Counted from the first letter of the stretch, positions 51,492-61,720 are shown. The stretch: DNA of 64,000 nucleotides from Ariolimax columbianus (GCA_036924085.1 JAVGWX010000004.1:78880941-78944940); one strand, 5' to 3'. Numbers and translations: made by a program. The notes: generated by a model from the letters alone, not told the origin.

Positions 51492-51554
51492 GAATTATTA
51501 AGGTACAACCACATATCATTCAATCATACATGTCTACTACAACAGGATTCCAGT

Positions 51555-52260
51555 TGTTTGTGTTGTTGTTGAATGCTTACGGTGAGTAACTTTACTCTAG
51601 GTGGTGAGTTCTAGTAGCCTTCCTTACATCCCGAGCGTCCTGATGAAGATGGACTAGAGTCTTCAATGCGATTGTGCTATGCTTGACTTCATCTGCACCC
51701 TACACACTAGTATGGGCATCATGTAGATCCTCCCACCTCATTAGCCAGACTGTCATGAAACAGGTTTGTTTTCAGGGAAAACTGCACGGAAGTGAGGTGG
51801 GGTCTTGGTCAGTATGTTTAAACGACTAACATAGTCTGATCAGTATGTTATGCCTGGCCCTGACTAACATAGTCTGGTCAGTATGTTGTGGCTGGCCCTG
51901 ACTAACATAGTCTGGTCAGTATGTTGTGGCTGGCCCTGACTAACATAGTCTGGTCAGTATGTTGTGGCTGGCCCTGACTAACATAGTCTGATCAGTATGT
52001 TGTGTCTGGCCAGACGTCAGTCACCACTCCCCAAATGACTACAAACATAGTCTCATCAATTTATTATCCTGACCCTGACTAACATTGTCTGGTCTGAAAC
52101 TAACAAAGTCTAATCAGTATATTTTACCTCGCCCTAACATAGTCTAATCAGTATATTTTACCTCACCCTGACTTAGATAGTCTAATCAGTATATTTTACT
52201 TCACTCTGACCAACAATGTTAATCTGACCAGTATGTTTTGCATATGTAAAAGCAAGTCCT
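51555..52260 (+). repeat. rep-2 copy with tandemly amplified end
   Basis: Body 51565-51800 (gtgagtaactttactctagg, catcccgagcgtcctgatga, cagactgtcatgaaac). From 51805 the end segment is repeated about 9 times (tctggtcagtatgttgtggc, tggccctgactaacatag), at first as a perfect 38-bp unit then degenerate. Confidence 0.85.
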
Positions 52261-52264
52261 ACTG

Positions 52265-52900
52265 GTGGAGGGCAGAACGCATGTGTCAAAACTTTAGTGC
52301 ATTTCCTTAAGTCTTCAGCTTTACTGTCATTTTGTTAAAATTAAAATTTAGAAAATAACAAAGTTACATAAAACGTTATTTATATATATATTTAATATAT
52401 AACAAGAGGTATTGATTGCATAGCAAATTTGGCAAATATAATTGCATTTTACATGTGAGAGTTGTGATAGGTGATCAACATTGGATGATATAACATAATC
52501 AATAAGTGATCAATTATGGATGATATTGAACAGGTAATAAGGGGTTGATACAACCAAATTAATAAGTGAATAATATTGAAATAATATTATGTTATCTATA
52601 CGACAAGTGATTGATAAAGGAATAAATGGTATGGTACAATCTATATGTGATTCATAAGGAAAGGATATGTTATAATCTATATTGGATGGATTGTGTAAAT
52701 TATATTGAAAGCCCAGTACATTAGAATACATTTGAAATTACACCGTTTAAAAAAACACATTATAACGTGATTCAATTGATGCACCATGCTCAAGTTTACC
52801 CTTCTGTGGACAGGAAGACAATCATTAAGTACCATCCATTTTATGAGTAACCATTTTTACAAGAATATGGACAACACACGTTGTTCTTATTTTTATATCC
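52265..52900. other. AT-rich, no gene recognised
   Basis: Contains loose repeats such as ataagtgatcaattatgg and ggatgatat; no coding capacity recognised. Confidence 0.35.
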
Positions 52901-53285
52901 TCTCACATTTTTCTCTCTCCATATGTCTTTCTTCTTTAAGCTAGGTGCTTTATTCGTACACATACCACCATCTTGTCATTTCCCTCTTTTGGCCGTTGCC
53001 AACTTTTCTGGCCTTCTCTAACTTTTCCCACTTTGTACGTCTTCCTGACCAGCCACTCCCACTGGCTTGATTCATCCACACTTATCTTGTCATCGATGAG
53101 TTCACTCCTGATTTCTCATGCGCTATCTATCTGTGCCTTCCTTTGTATATCTACATCACATCTTCATATCTTTCTTTTATGAATTCATCTCATTCTTTTT
53201 GATTTAATAGTTCATATAATTGTTGTTTGTTGTCCATGATGAAAATCTTTACTTCGAAGAGGTGGTTTCGTTTCTATTTTAGTTT
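52900..53285 (+). repeat. possible retroelement 3' region
   Basis: Pyrimidine-rich sequence ending ttgtccatgatgaaaatctt, tacttcgaagaggtgg, positioned like the ccctgatgaaggcc block at 26853. Similarity is loose. Confidence 0.25.
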
Positions 53286-53494
53286 TAGCAAATGATACCT
53301 TTGACATATAGATATATAGAAGAATATGGCGCACCTTCTGCAAAGAAAATAAAATAAGAAGCCTTGGATAAATTGGGGATGCAAAGAGAATTGATAAACG
53401 AAAGCAGAATCCAGCAGTTCACATATTTTGATCACATTTAAAGACATAACACTTTGCTGACAACAATACTGGAATGTAAAGTGGAGTTCAGAAG

Positions 53495-54235
53495 TACTAT
53501 AGTTCATCATCAGTCCCGTAACCTGAAAGGTCATTGGGGCACCAATACTGCAGATTGTTGGATCAGTTCCCGCCACTTCACTCGGTTTTGTGCCAGGATA
53601 TTTGTTCTAGCTATGGGCATTCCCGTCCACTCTCTGATATTGTCTTCCCATCTATTTTTCTGCCTCCCTCTCTTACGCTTCCCATGCACAGTACCTTGCA
53701 GGACCATCTTGGTCAACCCAGACGATCTTGAAACATGCCCATACTATGTGAGCTTGTGTGTGTTTACCATTGCCAATAGGTCTTTATTTTAAAAGTGTTC
53801 CGAACTGCCTTATTCGTGACATGGTCTAGTTCAAATTTCACATGCGTTAAGGTGCACGGAAGTGACAAGTGCATACATTAAACTCAACTTGGATTTCAGG
53901 TTGATGCTTTTGTCCCTCAATATTGACCTCAGTTTTGTCAGAGCAATTATGGTCATCACTATTTCTGCTTGTATCTCATATCTGAAACCGTCTGGATCCA
54001 ATAGTGCTCCCAGGTATTTGAACTGTTTAACAATTTGCAATGTTTCACCTTTGATCGTAATCGGACTTGTAAGGACTTCTGGGAAGTTGACCATGATTTT
54101 ACTCTTCTCTGCTCTAATTTCCATTCCAAACTTTTGAGCGGCATTGTCAAGGTTTGAGATTAGATTTGCAAGTTCTAGCTCCATTCCTGCCAGCTCGGTT
54201 TGAAAATGGCTGGAGTCAGTGACAAGCAACGAAGG
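53495..54235 (-). pseudogene. LINE RT thumb and C-terminal tail
   Basis: 54229-53831 reads MLVTDSSHFQTELAGMELEL, AAQKFGMEIRAEKSKIMVNF, KQFKYLGALLDPDGFRYEIQ (F-x-YLG), RSILRDKSINLKSKLSLMYA. 53716-53531 reads MTKMVLQGTVHGKRKRGRQK and NRWEDNIREWTGMPIARTNI. The YGCETWT segment between is deleted. Related tails: 2590-3149 and 19960-20345. Confidence 0.82.
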
Positions 54236-54239
54236 GTAA

Positions 54240-54820
54240 CAATTACTGTTAATTTGGGAAAGAAACTATTTCGCTACAATGCATCCAGGATTCCAGATTA
54301 TTGAAGAGCCCATCCAATTATACCCAAGCTCTATGTACCAGAATGGAAGACTGACATGCCAAATAGGACCAACATAATACAGAATGCAAATCTTGGAACT
54401 ATTCCAACCTTTGAGCACGATGAAAGTCTATTCCTAGAAACGTGAGAGCAGATGCATTATAGTGTAGAAAACTGGACCAGAGTAAGCGAGAAATTGTACA
54501 TCCCCTCTCGAGCTGAGCTGTTGTGACCTGATTTTCATCATGAGACATCGAGATATCAGAGTGTACTTATGATGAGGCATGATGAAAACGCAGTGTAAAT
54601 GTGCACCTAAGTTGATATTGCAGCTTCATGTATTTCCTTTATGAACTTACACGTCAAAAATATAAATAAATTCTGAGATGACATTTATTAGTTAATATTA
54701 ACAGTTGTAACAGAAAGTCTAGCATTTGACTACAATACTGATATTAATATAATTTATAAGAAACTTTTCGTTTTCTAGAGCTTACAAAACTTATGTTAAA
54801 ATGCTGGATAAGTTATTTGT
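54240..54820. other. mostly unassigned
   Basis: 54290-54500 has ORF-like scraps (LYVPEWKTDMPNRTNIIQNA) that I cannot assign; the rest is AT-rich. Confidence 0.25.
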
Positions 54821-54824
54821 ACCT

Positions 54825-54930
54825 TTCCCCAGGTGATCTGTTAAGAGCAGCTATAGATGGCGCCTATGGCTGCAGGTCTACTTAGCTCTAGTGTTTGAGT
54901 CTATTAAGATGGATTCGCACATTGGTTAAA
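54825..54930 (+). repeat. rep-1 fragment
   Basis: gagcagctatagatggcgcc, ctacttagctctagtgtttg and tctattaagatgg match the rep-1 middle; both ends missing. Confidence 0.75.
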
Positions 54931-54939
54931 CAACTCTAA

Positions 54940-55005
54940 AAAAAACTGGTTGTAGACTGACTGTAGAGTCTTCTAAACAAGTATAAAGACGTTAAGTTAA
55001 GTAAT
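54940..55005 (+). mobile_element. LINE-A 3' terminus
   Basis: actggttgtagactgactgt, agagtcttctaaacaagtat and gacgttaagttaag. It directly follows the rep-1 fragment, the same junction as at 62665-62755 (see findings). Confidence 0.75.
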
Positions 55006-55216
55006 GTCATCAGCAAACGGGAAATTGGTGAGTCATAGGTAAACAACATTTTAAATGGGAAGATAATATCAAAGGGTGAACAAAGGAAAATCTGGCTGAT
55101 TGTACCAATCAGGCAAGAGATAGAGGACGAAGATCCTTTCAGTCAACCTACAATATTCAGATGACACTTTAACTGAATATCGGACATCAGCAATTAATTA
55201 AAATCTTGTAATAAAC

Positions 55217-55590
55217 AGTAATGGAAAGAAAAATCTGCCGAAGACGGATGTGTCAGACAGAAAGGTGCAAATATCGCAGTCAAGCTGTAAAACTAGCGAC
55301 ACAAGGCATTCCGTTCTCCTGATTACATCCTGCTACTTGCAACGCCCTGTTTAGGGCTTGGTAGCGGGAGATTGAAAACAAACGCAGAAGAAGAAGAAGA
55401 AGAAGAAGAAGAAGAAGAAGGAGAAGAATGAGAACAAGAAGAAGAAGAAGGAGAAGAATGAGAACAAGAAGAAGGAGAAGGAGAAGAATGAGAACAAGAA
55501 GAAGAAGAAGGAGAAGAATGAGAACAAGAAGAAGAAGAAGGAGAAGAATGAGAACAAGAACAAGAAGAAGAAGAAGAAGGAAGGAAAAGT
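55217..55590 (+). repeat. rep-3 3' part with expanded GAA tail
   Basis: 55230-55385 is rep-3 (gaaaggtgcaaatatcgcag, ctgtaaaactagcgacacaa, tttagggcttggtagcggga). It passes into 200 bp of gaagaagaagaag with gagaatgagaaca interruptions (a higher-order unit of about 30 bp, five times). Poly-Leu and poly-Phe ORFs on the minus strand are artefacts. Confidence 0.88.
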
Positions 55591-55733
55591 GAAAGTGGAA
55601 TGAAAACATCAAGAAATCGGACAAATAAAATCTTTCCGATTCAAAAACAAGGTTAGAGAAAGAGGACGGAGAAACACTGCAAGTGAAATTCAATATGGAG
55701 ATGGCCTCTGATCAGTATCTGATTTGATATCTG

Positions 55734-56200
55734 TTATTTATCAGTTGAGAGAAGTTTTATTAAGCAAATATAGACAGTAATAAGACCACAGACCAAAACG
55801 GAAGTGGAGGCTATTTTTACACATGCGTCGCAACGACCTGCCAATATGGGGTCGCATGGTTTCTGTTCACTTAATCTTGTTGTCGCTAATGCTTTTGCTG
55901 GTGTGCCAGCCTTTGTAGTTGGGGAGGATTTAGTAGGTGCAGGGGTTGGAGTAGTTTGGGTGGGTGCTTTTGTAGCTGTTATAGTAGGTTTTGTAGTGAC
56001 TGTTATCGCTGCTGCTGTTGAAGGTTTTGTAGTTATCGTGGAAGGTTTTGTAGTTAGGGGTGTTTTTGTTGTAGTAGTTATTCTGGCAATTAGCAGCGCG
56101 CATGTGTAGCAGCAACTTTGAAACTGTTCTGAAGTGCAGTTGTACCCGACCCGCATTGATAGGAGAACAGAACAATTTTTGTGATCTCCCCAAGCACACA
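55734..56200 (-). CDS. last exon of a PLAC-like secreted protein gene
   Basis: The exon starts after a strong acceptor (ttttttgtttcctcag on the minus strand) with 2 bases of a split codon. It encodes CAWGDHKNCSVLLSMRVGYN then CTSEQFQSCCYTC, six cysteines in the C-x7-C-x11-C-x7-CC-x2-C layout of PLAC domains (found at the C-termini of ADAMTS, papilin, lacunin and MIG-17-type matrix proteins). A Thr/Pro/Lys-rich stretch of about 70 residues follows (TTTTKTPLTTKPSTITTKPS), likely O-glycosylated, then CDPILAGRCDACVK and a hydrophobic segment STSVLVCGLITVYICLIKLL before the stop. The end may be a membrane anchor or GPI signal. It joins exon 58071-57897 in phase (TTG created across the junction). 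N-terminal exons not found. Confidence 0.7.
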
Positions 56201-56224
56201 CTGAGGAAACAAAAAGCAGTGTGT

Positions 56225-56425
56225 GGTTTGGTGAAACAAATTACAAACAAAAGTAATCTTTTTCTATGTGTGTATTGATGAAACAAACAGAAGAACAACA
56301 AATACAAGTAATATTTTCCTGCGTGTATATTGATGGAACAAACCAAAAAGAGGAAATAAAGGTAATATTTGTCTGTGTCTATATTGATGAAACAAACAAA
56401 AAAAAACACCAATTATAAGTAATCT
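56225..56425 (+). repeat. about 60-bp tandem repeat, 3-4 copies
   Basis: Units with tgtgtattgatgaaacaaac, caaatacaagtaatattt, immediately upstream (on the minus strand) of the PLAC exon's acceptor. Confidence 0.8.
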
Positions 56426-56729
56426 TTTTATGCAAATTCTAGTACTTGTGGAAATGATAGCAAATGACCATTGGATCCAGCACCACTGTGTGGATCATGT
56501 GACTACTTTCTGAAGCCTGTATCAGCGTCATCAAATGTACGGAGGGTTAGCGTTGGTGATCATGTACCTCCATTTCCTTTTACCACTTGTATTGTTTATC
56601 CATTCCACCGTTGATTGCCTCTATTGCCATGCCTTCAAGCTGTTCAATATTTTCTCTCTTTGTTTCTCTCTGTCCCTCTTGCCTGCGATTCTACCAGTTG
56701 TCACTGTGTGTTCCAACCTGCCTATTTTG

Positions 56730-57190
56730 AGACAAAAATTCACACCTACCAGTCCTACATGGTCCCAGTCCTGCTTTACGGCTCCGAATCCTGGACATTG
56801 CTGAAACATTACTTATTGAGACTGGAGGCCTTCCACATGCGCAACCAGCAGCGTATCTTGGGCATCCAATGGCATGACTACATCAGCAACGTGGAGGTCT
56901 CTGCTAAAACAGTACTACTCCCAATGGCAGAAACAATTGATCGTCGCAAAGCTTCTCTGTTAGGTCATGTTGTTCAACTAGACCAGGAAACCCCGGCCCA
57001 AAAGATACTACACAAGGTTTTCCTTGTGTCAAAAGTCTTCCTCCCGTCCGGATGGAGGTGCAGAAGAGGCCATCTCTGTACAGAATGGCTCCAGCAGATA
57101 TCAACCTCTACTTCCACCCTGGATGAGGCCTGGAACCATGCCGTAGCAGTGGGTCATGTGGTTGACCGAAGCAATGAGCTTCTGACGCCT
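56730..57190 (+). pseudogene. LINE RT C-terminal tail (ESWTLLK type)
   Basis: Open frame of 199 codons (56615-57214) of which the second part reads VPVLLYGSESWTLLKHYLLR, LEAFHMRNQQRILGIQWHDY, VSAKTVLLPMAETIDRRKAS, LLGHVVQLDQETPA and TEWLQQISTSTSTLDEAW. This is the best copy of the tail also at 17580-18000 and 40185-40600. Located antisense in the PLAC gene intron. 5'-truncated, so non-autonomous. Confidence 0.85.
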
Positions 57191-57194
57191 AAGT

Positions 57195-57590
57195 TAACAT
57201 TATTATATTATTAAAGAATATATCCACATCTTCTTTGTTTGCCTTATGGTACGCTTGTACTCTTGTTTCAGCAGTGCTCTAGTTTCTGGGCCTTTTGGTC
57301 AGGCACTTCCGTCGTCAACAAGGGGGTTATTCATCAATGATGTTCCCGAAGAGAGAGAGAGGGAGGTACAGGTGTATGGAATGTGGACAAATATGGATGT
57401 GATGTCAACATTTTCATTTTTGGTTGATTCTTTTATAACAGTAATTGTGTTGGTTTACAAGGTGTCTTAATCTTAGGAAATGCACTGAATTATGACTTTC
57501 TATTTGACTCTTTTCTCTGGTTGATCAGTCCTAACGTTGATTGTAAGGTTGCCTGAGCACGTGAAAAAGTAATAGATTAACAATTGGAAT
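57195..57590. other. intron sequence, nothing recognised
   Basis: Intron of the minus-strand PLAC-like gene. Confidence 0.3.
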
Positions 57591-57840
57591 TAGAAAAGTG
57601 AAAGATTAACAATAAGAATCAGAAAAAAAGGAAAAGAGTAACAATAACAATTAGAAGAATTGATAGATTAACAGTCACAATAGGAATGAGAAGAATTGAT
57701 AGATTAACAGTCACAATAGGAATTAGAAGAATTGATAGATTAACAGTCACAATAGGAATGAGAAGAATTGATAGATTAACAATCACAATAGGAATTAGAA
57801 GAATTGATAGATTAACAGTCACAATAGGAATTTGAAGAAG
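57590..57840 (+). repeat. 36-bp minisatellite
   Basis: Unit ttgatagattaacagtcaca, ataggaattagaagaa, about six copies, first ones divergent. It lies within 60 bp downstream of the PLAC-like exon's donor. Confidence 0.9.
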
Positions 57841-57896
57841 AGCAAAAAGAAAATTACGGTTTTACCTAAATTAAAAACTTGTACACACAAACTTAC

Positions 57897-58071
57897 AAGG
57901 ATTTTTAACATCTCTAACATCTTCACAGCTCTGGCAACAGTCTTCGAGAACATCTGGGATGTAACAAACACGTCCTTCGCCCATGTTGATGATATAATCC
58001 CTACATGTGTAGTTGGCACCTTCAGATATAGGCATACACAAATATTCAATTATTATTTCATGAAAAATAAT
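57897..58071 (-). CDS. penultimate exon of the PLAC-like secreted protein gene
   Basis: Minus-strand frame: HEIIIEYLCMPISEGANYTC, RDYIINMGEGRVCYIPDVLE, DCCQSCEDVRDVKNP. Cysteine layout C-x10-C-x12-C-x8-CC-x2-C, a second six-cysteine module alike to the one in the last exon. Donor gtaagt (57896-57891) is consensus and leaves one base (t), completed by tg of the next exon to TTG (Leu). The acceptor is less certain: ttcgttctgttaag ending at 58072 keeps the frame open. Two PLAC-like modules in a row, on separate exons, indicate exon duplication. Confidence 0.7.
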
Positions 58072-58084
58072 CTTAACAGAACGA

Positions 58085-58155
58085 ACATTGGGGTAAGTGT
58101 TTACATAGAAGGGTTCAGCGTAAGAAGGGTTCAGCGTAAGAAGGGTTCAGCGTAG
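58085..58155 (+). repeat. 15-bp tandem repeat, 3 copies
   Basis: gaagggttcagcgtaa three times in a row. Confidence 0.85.
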
Positions 58156-58259
58156 GTATTATAGGGTGAGGAATAAAGGGGAAATTGCCCGGCCACTTGC
58201 AGCGGAACACTACAGATAGGTTTTAATTTTACTTCTGGTAAAGAAAATAAGGGAGGGTC

Positions 58260-58710
58260 GCTATGGAAATTAGAAGAAGTAATAACAATAACAATGGGAA
58301 TTAGAAGAAGTAATAGAGTAACAATAGCAATAGGAATTAGAAGAATAGAGTAATAATATAAATTAAAAGAAGTAATAGAGTAACAATAAGAATTAGAGAA
58401 AGTAATAAAGTAACAATAGGAATTAAAAGCAGTAATAGAGTAACAATAGGAATTATAAGAAGTAATAACATAAAAATAAAAATTAGAAGATGTAATATAG
58501 GAGCAAAAGGAATTAGAAGATGTAATAGAATAGCAATAGTAATAAAAAGATGTAAAAGAGTAACAATATTAATTAGAAGATGTAATATAATAATATGAAT
58601 TAGAAGAAGTAATAGAGTAACAATTAGAATTAGAGGAAGTAATAAATTAACAATAAGAATTAGAAGAAGTGTTAGAGTAACTATAGGAATTAAACAAAGT
58701 ATAGAGTAAC
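58260..58710 (+). repeat. degenerate 35- to 40-bp minisatellite
   Basis: Unit attagaagaagtaatagagt, aacaataggaa, around 12 copies. Related in motif to the array at 57590-57840 (ggaattagaaga, taacaata) and at 61855-62040. Confidence 0.88.
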
Positions 58711-58714
58711 CTCA

Positions 58715-59705
58715 TGTTAGGACAGATCTGGTTTGATGTTAGGACAGATCTGCTGGTTTCAGGTTAGGACAGATCTCGTTTCAGGTTAAAACAGATCTGG
58801 TTTCATGTTAGGACAGATCTTCATGTTTTGATGTTAGGACAGGTTTGCCTGCTGGTTTTAGGTTAGGACAGATCTTCTGGTTTTAGGTTAGGACAGATCT
58901 TCCGGTTTTAGGTTAGGATAGATCTTCCGGTTTTAGGTTAGGACAGATCTTCCGGTTTTAGGTTAGGACAGATCTTCTGGTTTCAGGTTAGGATAGATCT
59001 TCCGGTTTTAGGTTAGGACAGATCTTCTGGTTTCAGGTTAGGATAGATCTTCTGGTTTTAGGTTAGGACAGATCTTCTGGTTTCAGGTTAGGATAGATCT
59101 TCCGGTTTTAGGTTAGGATAGATCTTCCGGTTTTAGGTTAGGACAGATCTTCTGGTTTCAGGTTAGGATAGATCTTCTGGTTTTAGGTTAGGACAGATCT
59201 TCTGGTTTCAGGTTAGGATAGATCTTCCGGTTTTAGGTTAGGATAGATCTTCCGGTTTTAGGTTAGGACAGATCTTCTGGTTTCAGGTTAGGATAGATCT
59301 TCTGGTTTTAGGTTAGGACAGATCTTCTGGTTTCAGGTTAGGATAGATCTTCCGGTTTTAGGTTAGGATAGATCTTCCGGTTTTAGGTTAGGACAGATCT
59401 TCTGGTTTCAGGTTAGGATAGATCTTCTGGTTTTAGGTTAGGATAGATCTTCCGGTTTTAGGTTAGGACAGATCTTCTGGTTTCAGGTTAGGATAGATCT
59501 TCTGGTTTTAGGTTAGGACAGATCTTCTGGTTTTAGGTTAGGACAGATCTTCTGGTTTCAGGTTAGGATAGATCTTCTGGTTTTAGGTTAGGACAGATCT
59601 TCTGGTTTCAGGTTAGGATAGATCTTCTGGTTTTAGGTTAGGACAGATCTTCTGGTTTCAGGTTAGGATAGATCTTCTGGTTTTAGGTTAGGACAGATCT
59701 ACTAA
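58715..59705 (+). repeat. 25-bp minisatellite with higher-order structure
   Basis: Monomer ggttaggacagatcttctgg tttta with gataga/gacaga, cttcc/cttct and tttt/tttc variants; about 39 monomers. Doublets of cttccgg start at 59101, 59226 and 59351, exactly 125 bp apart, showing a 5-monomer higher-order repeat. The right part alternates two monomer types (50-bp period). Confidence 0.93.
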
Positions 59706-59727
59706 ATGGTTAAAAAGAACAGCAAAA

Positions 59728-60180
59728 ATGACTGGATAGGGCGTCTATAGTTGGTCATGACTGAAAGGGGCTTCTGTTCTCAGTCATGACTGGATAGGGC
59801 GTCTATAGTTGGTCATGACTGAAAGGGGCTTCTGTTCTCAGTCATGACTGGATAGGGCGTCTATAGTTGGTCATGACTGAAAGGGGCTTCTGTTCTCAGT
59901 CATGACTGGATAGGGCGTCTATAGTTGGTCATGACTGAAAGGGGCTTCTGTTCTCAGTCATGACTGGATAGGGCGTCTATAGTTGGTCATGACTGAAAGG
60001 GGCTTCTGTTCTCAGTCATGACTGGATAGGGCATCTGTAGTCAGTCATGGCTGGATTAGTCTTCTGTAAGCAGTCATGACTGGTTGAGAATTCTGTAGTT
60101 AGTCATGACTGAATGAGGCTAAAGTCATTCATGACTGGATGGGGCTTCTGTAGCCAGTTATGACTGGATGGGGCTACTAT
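59728..60180 (+). repeat. 58-bp tandem array
   Basis: Five apparently identical 58-bp units starting near 59732 (tggatagggcgtctatagtt, ggtcatgactgaaaggggct, tctgttctcagtcatgac), then 3-4 diverged half-units to 60180. Each unit is two related 29-bp halves centred on gtcatgac. Confidence 0.92.
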
Positions 60181-60289
60181 AGGTGGTGCAGAAGACCTAT
60201 TATTTTCTTCCTAGTGTGAGGTACAGCTATCCATTTTGGTTCATTGCCCATAGAAGTTGTTTATATTAATATTAATATTATTTGTTTTT

Positions 60290-60900
60290 TTATTTTGCGT
60301 TTGCATTATTTCTCTTTTCCCGAAACGGTGTGCATTGCTATGTTTTTTTATTTTGCGCCTGTCAGCCCAGTGCATCGATCTTCAGCATGCATTTTCTAAG
60401 GGTTTGCTTCCTCCTGCATTTTCTAAGGGTTTGCTTCCTCCTGCATTTTCTAAGGGTTTGCTTCCTCCTGCATTTTCTAAGGGGTTGCTTCCTCCTGCAT
60501 TTTCTAAGGGTTTGCTTCCTCCTGCATTTTCAAAGAGTTTGATTCCTCCTGCATTTTCTAAGGGTTTGCTTCCTCCTGCATTTTCTAAGGGTTTGATTCC
60601 TCCTGCATTTTCTAAGGGTTTGATTCCTCCTGCATTTTCTAAGGGTTTGATTCCTCCTGCATTTTCTAAGGGTTTGCTTCCTCCTGCATTTTCTAAGGGT
60701 TTGCTTCCTCCTGCATTTTCTAAGGGTTTGATTCCTCCTGCATTTTCTAAGGGTTTGATTCCTCCTGCATTTTCTAAGCGTTTGCTTCCTCCTGCATTTT
60801 CTAAGGGTTTGCTTCCCCGAAGTAACGGTCGGTTCTGTGATTGGGGAGCGATCCTAGCACCTTAGGGTTGTAAGCCGTGTCATTTGACCACGCCATCCCC
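60290..60900 (-). mobile_element. SINE-2 copy with a 27-bp internal array
   Basis: SINE-2 ends are intact on the reverse strand (gaaaagagaaataatgcaaa at the 60300 side; head with gtgctaggatcgctccccaa and atggcgtggtcaaatgacac at 60845-60895). Between them the unit gcattttctaagggtttgct tcctcct occurs about 16 times (60390-60825), against about two in other SINE-2 copies. The plus-strand ORF 60257-60865 (LLPPAFSKG repeats) is an artefact. Confidence 0.93.
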
Positions 60901-61111
60901 TGTTTCTATTATGATCACGGTCCAAAAATGTTGTTTATATGGTGACCTTGATCTACATAAATTGTGTGTAGAATGACATTGATCTATATAAAGTGTATGA
61001 TGACTTTCATTTATATCAATTATATGTAAGGGAGCTTGATTTATATGAATTATTTGTTTAGTGACCCTGATCCATTTACATTGTTTAAATGGTGACCTCG
61101 ATCCATATAGT

Positions 61112-61470
61112 GGTTTGCCAGGGTCTATGTGTATGGCAAGGACAAGAATAGTAACACTGCCCCACAGAGAGCATGTCGTAGGAGGCGACTAACTGTTTGA
61201 GATGGTATAACACTGGCTATGGTTAGATGGATTGTTAAGAGCAGCATAGATGGCACCTAACAGGCTGTGGGTCTACTTTGCTCTAGTGTTTGAGTCTATT
61301 AAGGTGGACTCACACATCAGTTAACCACCCTCCATTGTGAAGTAATAAGCTGCTTAAGCTTAGCTCGCTTAGCAGGAAACCCTCCTTCTGGCTACATCCA
61401 GCTTACATCAGAGATAAGACCTGCACAGGTGCTTATGCCCCTGTAGAAGTACAGGTTGACTAAGACTAAG
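61112..61470 (+). repeat. rep-1 copy 5, near full length
   Basis: gtggtttgccagggtctatg to gactaagactaaga with all blocks. Good reference copy. Confidence 0.88.
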
Positions 61471-61479
61471 ATGGAGTAA

Positions 61480-61720
61480 CCCCATGAGTAATGGATCTCA
61501 GTGGTCTCGAGGTAAGGTGTCTCCCTTGGTTGCCGATGGTTGCGCGCTCGAATCAAGGTGGAGACCAGGATTATTTCATGTGGATCTTCTAGTAAACATT
61601 TTTCTGATCTCTGGGTAGTGAGATCGGACACACGTGTTCAGTGTAGAGCATGTTAAAAATCCCTTGACAAAAAAGAGTATTCTTAACGGGTGCTGCCCAG
61701 ACAAAATTCAAGTTAAAAAT
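61480..61720 (+). repeat. SINE-3 copy
   Basis: Head ctcagtggtctcgaggtaag (A box) and gcgcgctcgaatcaaggtgg (B box decayed), body catgtggatcttctagtaaa, ctgatctctgggtagtgaga, gtgtagagcatgttaaaaat. Confidence 0.8.

Noticed and set aside
55280..55693. 137-residue Leu-rich ORF and Phe-rich companion
   Set aside because: Antisense translation of the GAA tract.
56615..56760. First part of the 199-codon ORF at 56615 as host exon
   Set aside because: Homology begins only at VPVLLYGSESWT (56760) and belongs to a LINE; the preceding residues are chance read-through.
58715..59705. Interstitial telomere-like repeat (ggttagg words)
   Set aside because: The word is part of a 25-bp unit; there is no run of TTAGGG.
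60257..60865. 202-residue ORF with LLPPAFSKG repeats
   Set aside because: Translation of the expanded SINE-2 internal array; it includes the SINE head.
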